64,000 bases of DNA from Branchipolynoe longqiensis. Lineage: Eukaryota > Annelida > Polychaeta > Phyllodocida > Polynoidae. Numbering within the stretch: the first letter of the stretch is position 1; the number at the start of each line of letters is the position of its first letter. The translations under genes and the position numbers were made by a program. Of this stretch, positions 59,478 through 64,000 are shown piece after piece. The notes below the pieces were generated by a model. The model did not search any database. It saw only the letters and a list, made by a program, of their open reading frames with translations, and was not told the DNA's origin. The stretch covers positions 9,446,086-9,510,085 of the forward strand of contig CM059198.1 of assembly GCA_030323885.1 (NCBI GenBank), written 5' to 3'.

Positions 59478-60340
59478 TTACAAGGAGGGGGTGGGACGGG
59501 AGCGTATCTGGGCCTTAGGGACATAGGTATGTACTGCAGCTGATGACCATGAGCCAAGCTCCATAATCTCTCGTAGTGACCCGCCTGCCGTGGCACAAGC
59601 CTCTGCCCCTCCCCGCCTCAGGCTGTGGAGAGTGTATGCCTGGGGGTGTGCATGGCCGGTCGCCGCCAGGGACAGGCGCAGTGTGGCGAGTAAGGTGTAG
59701 GCCATCAGTGGTGATCCTTCTCGGAGGAGAAAGGCCGGCCCTTCTAGTGGGGGCCTTTGTAACCTCACGTAGCTGGTCCAGGCTGCCACTGGGCAGCAGG
59801 CTGACCGAGGGAGAGGAGGGAGTAGCACTGTGTATGCTTCTCCGGGCCTCCAGCGAGTCTTAGTGGAGCGGACCGTAACAATGAGTCCTTCCGACGTAGT
59901 GGTGATGTCGCTGCGTTTGAGCGTGTGGCCCTGGTCGGAGTGGGCGTGGCTGGTGACGAGGTTCCCTTGTCTGAGTAGGGTATTGTATCCTATCAGTATT
60001 GCGGCCAATATAACGGCCGCGTTGGGTCCTATAGTTGCAAGGTGCCTCACCACCCGTTTAATGCTGTTCGGTGTCAGAGGGGGTGCTTGTGAGGTGACAT
60101 GAGTGGAGAGCCTGAGTACACCCTCTTCATCAACGTGACAGGGTATGAATCAAAGCCAGAGGTGACACCACCAAAGAGGAGGACCCAAGTCCTGGCCCCA
60201 CTCAGGTAGTTGAGCACGGTGCCTGGTGCGTTTAGGCTATCGTTGAGGTGAAGGATGTATGCTAATAGATCATACTGTGCTGGCGCCAGGGGGTCGAAGT
60301 TTTGCCTGTCTGCGAACTGGATGTATTTCTTCGTCTGCAC
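59478..60340 (-). pseudogene. Tyrosine recombinase with a frame change
   Basis: The N-terminal part (60074-60340) has a SAM-like DNA-binding segment (YIQFADRQNFDPLAPAQYDL). The catalytic part (59478-60053) has the Arg in YNTLLRQGNLV, the box TLHSLRRGGAEACATAGGSL, and GSWSSAAVHTYV with the Tyr nucleophile. The two parts lie in different frames, broken at about 60055-60085. The catalytic set is otherwise intact. It is only distantly related to the recombinase of 3130-8260. Confidence 0.85.
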
Positions 60341-60576
60341 AGATTTGTTCTTCCAGGTCCCCAGAGCCAGGCCAGCAGTGTAGACCTCGAGCAGTCGTTC
60401 GTGCAGGCGGGGAGGGTAACCTGGGGACAGAGAGCCAAGTAAATGCGATGTACCCAGGCTATCCTACAATCCTACAGTGAAGACATCATCAAATTTAACT
60501 ACCCGTTCGGTTAAGTTGAGGCTACGTGTCATGCATACAGCCCTAGCGTTAAGTGCAGCATCTGTGGTTCTCCGAC

Positions 60577-61410
60577 TTAGGGCATCTGCAAGGACCAGTC
60601 TTTGCCCGGCTTATGAAGTATCTCGATTTGGCAACAGTTTGTGGCAGCAAATAGCCAGATTTCCCTGGCGCATGCCGTAAGGACCCGATCTTTACCAGCG
60701 CCGGATGAAAGGACTTGCTGGCTTGCTGAGTTATCGGTGTTGATAATGATTTTGTAGTCTTCAGGGCTGCTGGGGGAGAGAGTCCTCATTGCCACGAGGA
60801 GGTTTATAGCCTCCAGGTGCGCGATGTTTGTATGTCTGCGTATCATGTGGTCCGGGTAGGTTTGGGAGTAGAAGTATTCTTTCGAGAAGGCACCCCCGGC
60901 GACGAGCGAAGAATCACACTCTATCACCCAGGTTTCCTTCTCAACAGGCTTGAGTAGCACTATCCCATTCGATCGTTCGGCGAACCGAAGGAACCATTCA
61001 ACGTCGTTGAGGAGGTCCTTGGGTACATCGTGTTTGCCGTTATGTGGGGCGGCCCGGAGTGCAGAGAGGATTCATGACATGAACCTCCTGGCGGGCTCCA
61101 CACACTTTGCTATGTGTTGGAGCCTGCCTACCAGTGTCTGAAGATCCCTCCTTGAGGCCTTCTTTTTGTTCGTCCAGTTCTGACACTCAGTCAGCGTTTC
61201 GTTGAGCTTGTCAGTGGGGATGGTCACTGTCATGGTCTCTGAGGATATCACAAATCCAAGCCACGCGAGTGTCTTTGTGGGCGGCACACACTTGCCTGGC
61301 GAGAGGGTGAGCCCAAGAGTCGCTGCTAGCTCGGTGAAGCCATCGTATGCTGCCTGGGCCCCGCTGTGGTTTTGGGCCACGCCCACAAAGTCATCCAGGT
61401 AGCAGTGCAC
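60577..61410 (-). pseudogene. RT C-terminus and RNase H, with a stop codon
   Basis: 61072-61410: HCYLDDFVGVAQ (the RT catalytic box) through KKASRRDLQTLVGRLQHIAK. It ends at a TGA near 61070 within the linker, where DIRS-type relatives read through. The same frame then resumes and encodes RNase H (60577-60960): ECDSSLVAGGAFS, HLEAINLLVAM, NTDNSASQQVL, and KPGKDWSLQM near the end. RT motifs before YLDDF are absent. Confidence 0.85.
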
Positions 61411-61477
61411 GTGATGCCCCTTCTTCCATAGTAGGTAGACCAGGGCATTGTGGTCTACCTACTACACAGTCTTTGGC

Positions 61478-61778
61478 CAAAGAAATGTTGTTGGTGGTTC
61501 AATGGCGATGGCTGCAGCAGTTGTGTCCTGGTCTGAACTGAGGCTCTAGGGTTTGTGGGAAAACTCCCAGTGTCGCCTCCTGGTGCCAAACTCGCTTACA
61601 GGCATTAGTTCAGGCAAGATCCATAAGGGGGCACCAGTGCAGTTTGGCGGCCACTATGTTAGTGGCAATGCGTAGTGCGGGGGAGTTTTATACAGATGGT
61701 GTTGCCAGCGGGTCAGTGGGTTCAATAATGTCCCGTCTCGCCCAAGAATTATCCATGTTAACAATAACATGTACAATT
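61478..61778 (-). repeat. Split direct repeat A1 of second element
   Basis: The element's 5' end on the minus strand. Its AATT edge touches the TTAA start of the MITE at 61777. Confidence 0.9.
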
Positions 61779-62120
61779 AAAGTTGTGTAGTCCGATGATT
61801 TTGAGTTTCTCTTATTTTCTGAGATAAATATGTTAGGTTGATAATTATAATCTACCTTACCTTAGTTTGAAATAACTTTGATTTTAATTGACTAACTTTT
61901 CAGATATTTGAAGCGCAAATATGCTCAATTAAATTTGGCAAAACTCTGGCACCGTAGGCTTCTGCAGTAACAGGTTCTGTTAAATTACCTCAGTATTCCC
62001 TTCTATGTAACGACAAATCTTTAATAAGAGCATCAGTATCTAAGTTAGGTATGTAGAATCAAATCTAGGTAATGAATTAGATTATGAAAAGTCGATGTTT
62101 TCATCGGACTATGCAGCTTT
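61777..62120 (+). mobile_element. MITE family 1, full copy
   Basis: 'ttaaagttgtgtagtccgat' at the left, 'catcggactatgcagcttt' at the right. Confidence 0.88.
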
Positions 62121-62543
62121 CAGGTTAATCACAAAGTGTTAGTTAAATGGAGAACAAAACAGAAAGGTTCTATCTTATTTACTTTTCAAGATATTCACAG
62201 TTTAAGATTTTGTTTATTACGTTGAACAAAATTTGCCGTTAATACTGAATGAAACATATACTCAGAAGGGGTCATCAAGTGCAATGGACTCTCTCAGAGC
62301 CTGGATTACGTAATTTTACGCTCAATCGAACCCTACTATACTACTCGTGTTTCTTTGTTTGGCATAATTTGATTTTGTTTGAAATATATGTATATCATTG
62401 AAATATATGTATATCAAATTAAAGCTCATTTAGCAGTCTTTGTGATATGATCTATTAATAGCCTTTGTAACCAATGGAGATTCAGGGCCAACCGAAACAA
62501 TTAACTAAAGTGCCTCTAATAACGTGGTTTTTGGTGTGTTGTC
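62121..62543. other. Intergenic, nothing recognised
   Basis: AT-rich sequence with a direct repeat of 'gaaatatatgtatatca'. No exon was seen. Confidence 0.4.
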
Positions 62544-62898
62544 TTAAAGCTGCATAGTCCGATGAAAATATCAAATTTTCTAAATCAAGACAATTACCTA
62601 TATTTGATTCTACATATCCAACTTAGATACCGGTACACTTATTAAACATTTGTCACCAAATAGAAGGGAATACTGAGGCAATTGAATAGAACCTGTTACT
62701 GCAGAAGCCTGTGGGGTCAGAGTTTTGACAAGCTTGCCAAAATTAATTTTCCATGGTTCCACTTCAAATATCTCAAAAGTTAGCCACTTAAAATAAAAGT
62801 TACTTCAAGATAAAGTAAGGTACATTATAACGATCAACCTAATGTATTTATCTCAGAAAATTTCAGAAACTCAAAACCATCGGACTATGCAACTTTAA
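62544..62898 (-). mobile_element. MITE family 1, full copy
   Basis: Minus orientation: 'cttaaagctgcatagtccga' at the left, 'catcggactatgcaacttta' at the right. Confidence 0.88.
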
Positions 62899-63149
62899 TA
62901 TACAACCCAATTAATATTGGTATCAAAATTAAGAGTAAAGCTTTAGTTCATTCACATTACTTTCTGGGTATTTTAAATTTAAGTGTATACCCAAATAGGA
63001 GTGTTCATAGACTAACAATTTGTCATGATTTATCATCTTTTCTTCCAGTGTTATCTAAGTATTGCATGTACCTAGTAAAATGGTTCATTTAGCGATATGT
63101 TGGTGAACCTCTAAGCAGGTTTCAAGATGTTCCGCTATGCGAATTATGA
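62899..63149. other. Intergenic, nothing recognised
   Basis: AT-rich unique-looking sequence. Confidence 0.4.
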
Positions 63150-63365
63150 TGAATGAGTTGAGCGTCCGTCTACCGTTCTGGCAGGTCGTGGGATTCGAAA
63201 TCCTGGGTTGGTTCGAACCCTGGCCGAGTCAAACCAATGACTTAAAATTGTATACTTATCGTTACCTAGTCTTGTATTTGGCATTACTGGGATATACAAG
63301 GAGCAGTGGAATGAGGAAGACCAATTGTCTGCGATTGAAATTTCCCCTTTTAATCAACCTAATGT
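63150..63365 (+). repeat. SINE family B variant
   Basis: 'tgatgaatgagttgagcgtc' and 'gggttggttcgaaccctgg', then the shorter body ending 'gaaatttccccttttaatca'. Confidence 0.8.
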
Positions 63366-63818
63366 AGGCCTACAACAACAAAAATGTTATGCAAATTTTT
63401 GGAAATGATTGGCTATTAATTTAATGTTTTGTAAAAATATACAGATTTTCGGTTCGGAATTATATATTGGCAGAGAGCATTATTATTCTTGGGCAACGGA
63501 GTGGGGACAAGGTTATGTAAACTAAAAGCAATAATATGCCACTCCCATTGGACATGATATAAGCTGTGTGAAATATATGTTCATATATGATGCCTGAGAT
63601 TAATGAGGTATGTTGACGAGGCAACATATTTAATTCACGCATGAGGTAAGTCCAGGCTCGTCACGTGACCTCTCTAGCCCATTCCCTCACTTCTCTTCAT
63701 GCTGCCGTATGAGCAACAGTAACTTTCCCCAACCCTCTTTCTAAAGGGGGTTAAGTGCTGAATTTGTTGGTATTTTCATGATTGTCAATTCTCACCATGT
63801 TTTCCTATCTCGCTCCAG
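63366..63818. other. Probable intron of a third gene
   Basis: AT-rich, ending in a strong polypyrimidine tract and acceptor ('ttttcctatctcgctccag', 63800-63818). No other feature was recognised. Confidence 0.4.
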
Positions 63819-64000
63819 ACAGTCAGGCGACGGGATTAGCGATAACATTTACCCCATCATTGACACCACTCTGAAGCCAGCCTTCTATGTCGCAAGGTGC
63901 CAGCCACCTGCAGTTATCTCATATCATGACACCATCGTCTCAGAGCCAGACTCCTGCATGCCCCTGCGGCACTGTTACATGAAAAATGATCAATTACTGA
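63819..64000 (+). CDS. Probable internal exon of an unknown gene, cut by window end
   Basis: After the acceptor at 63818, one frame (phase starting at 63820) stays open to the last base: QSGDGISDNIYPIIDTTLKP, then AFYVARCQPPAVISYHDTIV and SEPDSCMPLRHCYMKNDQLL. Codon use is balanced and GC-rich like the other exons and unlike the flank. I do not recognise the protein family. Four Cys and no hydrophobic segment are visible. It could belong to a gene diverging from the CLC gene. Confidence 0.55.

Larger units (their letters stand above)
58811..61778 (-). mobile_element. Second split-direct-repeat tyrosine-recombinase element, internally deleted
   Basis: Read on the minus strand: A1 (61778-61478), body, B1 (59475-59311), A2 (59314-59014), a 38-base spacer, B2 (58975-58811). 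The A copies (301 bases) show about two differences; the B copies (165 bases) show none. Both junctions share AATT. The body keeps the C-terminal part of RT, RNase H and the tyrosine recombinase. It has no gag and no RT before the YLDDF box, so an internal deletion adjoins A1. A premature stop and a frame change indicate a non-autonomous copy. Confidence 0.88.

Noticed and set aside
59192..59518. Plus-strand frame across the second element's repeats
   Set aside because: It spans the A2/B1 junction and is opposite to the element's coding strand.

Overview
The window is animal nuclear DNA, most likely from a mollusc. Genes are split by GT-AG introns, most of the sequence is interspersed repeats, and four tRNA-derived SINE families occur. 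One of them (for example 8315-8636, and the minus-strand copy 56688-57022) has a body I remember as widespread in bivalves and gastropods. The species cannot be named from sequence alone, and no bacterial or organellar genes are present. Layout: 1-3129 is repeat-rich non-coding DNA. 3130-8260 is a full-length tyrosine-recombinase retrotransposon of the PAT/Ngaro (DIRS-order) type, with gag-like, RT/RNase H and tyrosine recombinase reading frames and split direct repeats in the order A1-body-B1-A2-B2. 8261-11813 holds SINEs, MITEs and short tandem repeats. 11836-16627 is a 4.8-kb G-rich minisatellite. 17769-32306 (+) is the 3' part of a host gene, ten exons encoding an IQ motif, a von Willebrand A domain with a complete MIDAS, and a basic, charged C-terminus. 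Its introns are full of tandem arrays and transposon remnants. 32307-41444 is a repeat-rich spacer between two convergent genes. 41445-58200 (-) is the 3' part of a CLC-family chloride channel/exchanger gene, nine exons covering the late membrane helices and both CBS domains; the CLC-7 type is the closest match from memory. 58811-61778 is a second, internally deleted split-direct-repeat tyrosine-recombinase element on the minus strand. 61777-62898 holds two copies of the commonest MITE. 63819-64000 is probably an internal exon of a third gene (+) that runs off the window. The two host genes point toward each other, and both continue beyond what can be assigned at their 5' ends. The mobile DNA is strongly nested: MITEs inside MITEs, LINE 3' ends inside MITEs, and SINEs inside arrays. 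All exon junctions given here were chosen by requiring GT-AG ends, matching codon phase, and protein continuity across the splice. Identities between repeats were judged by eye.
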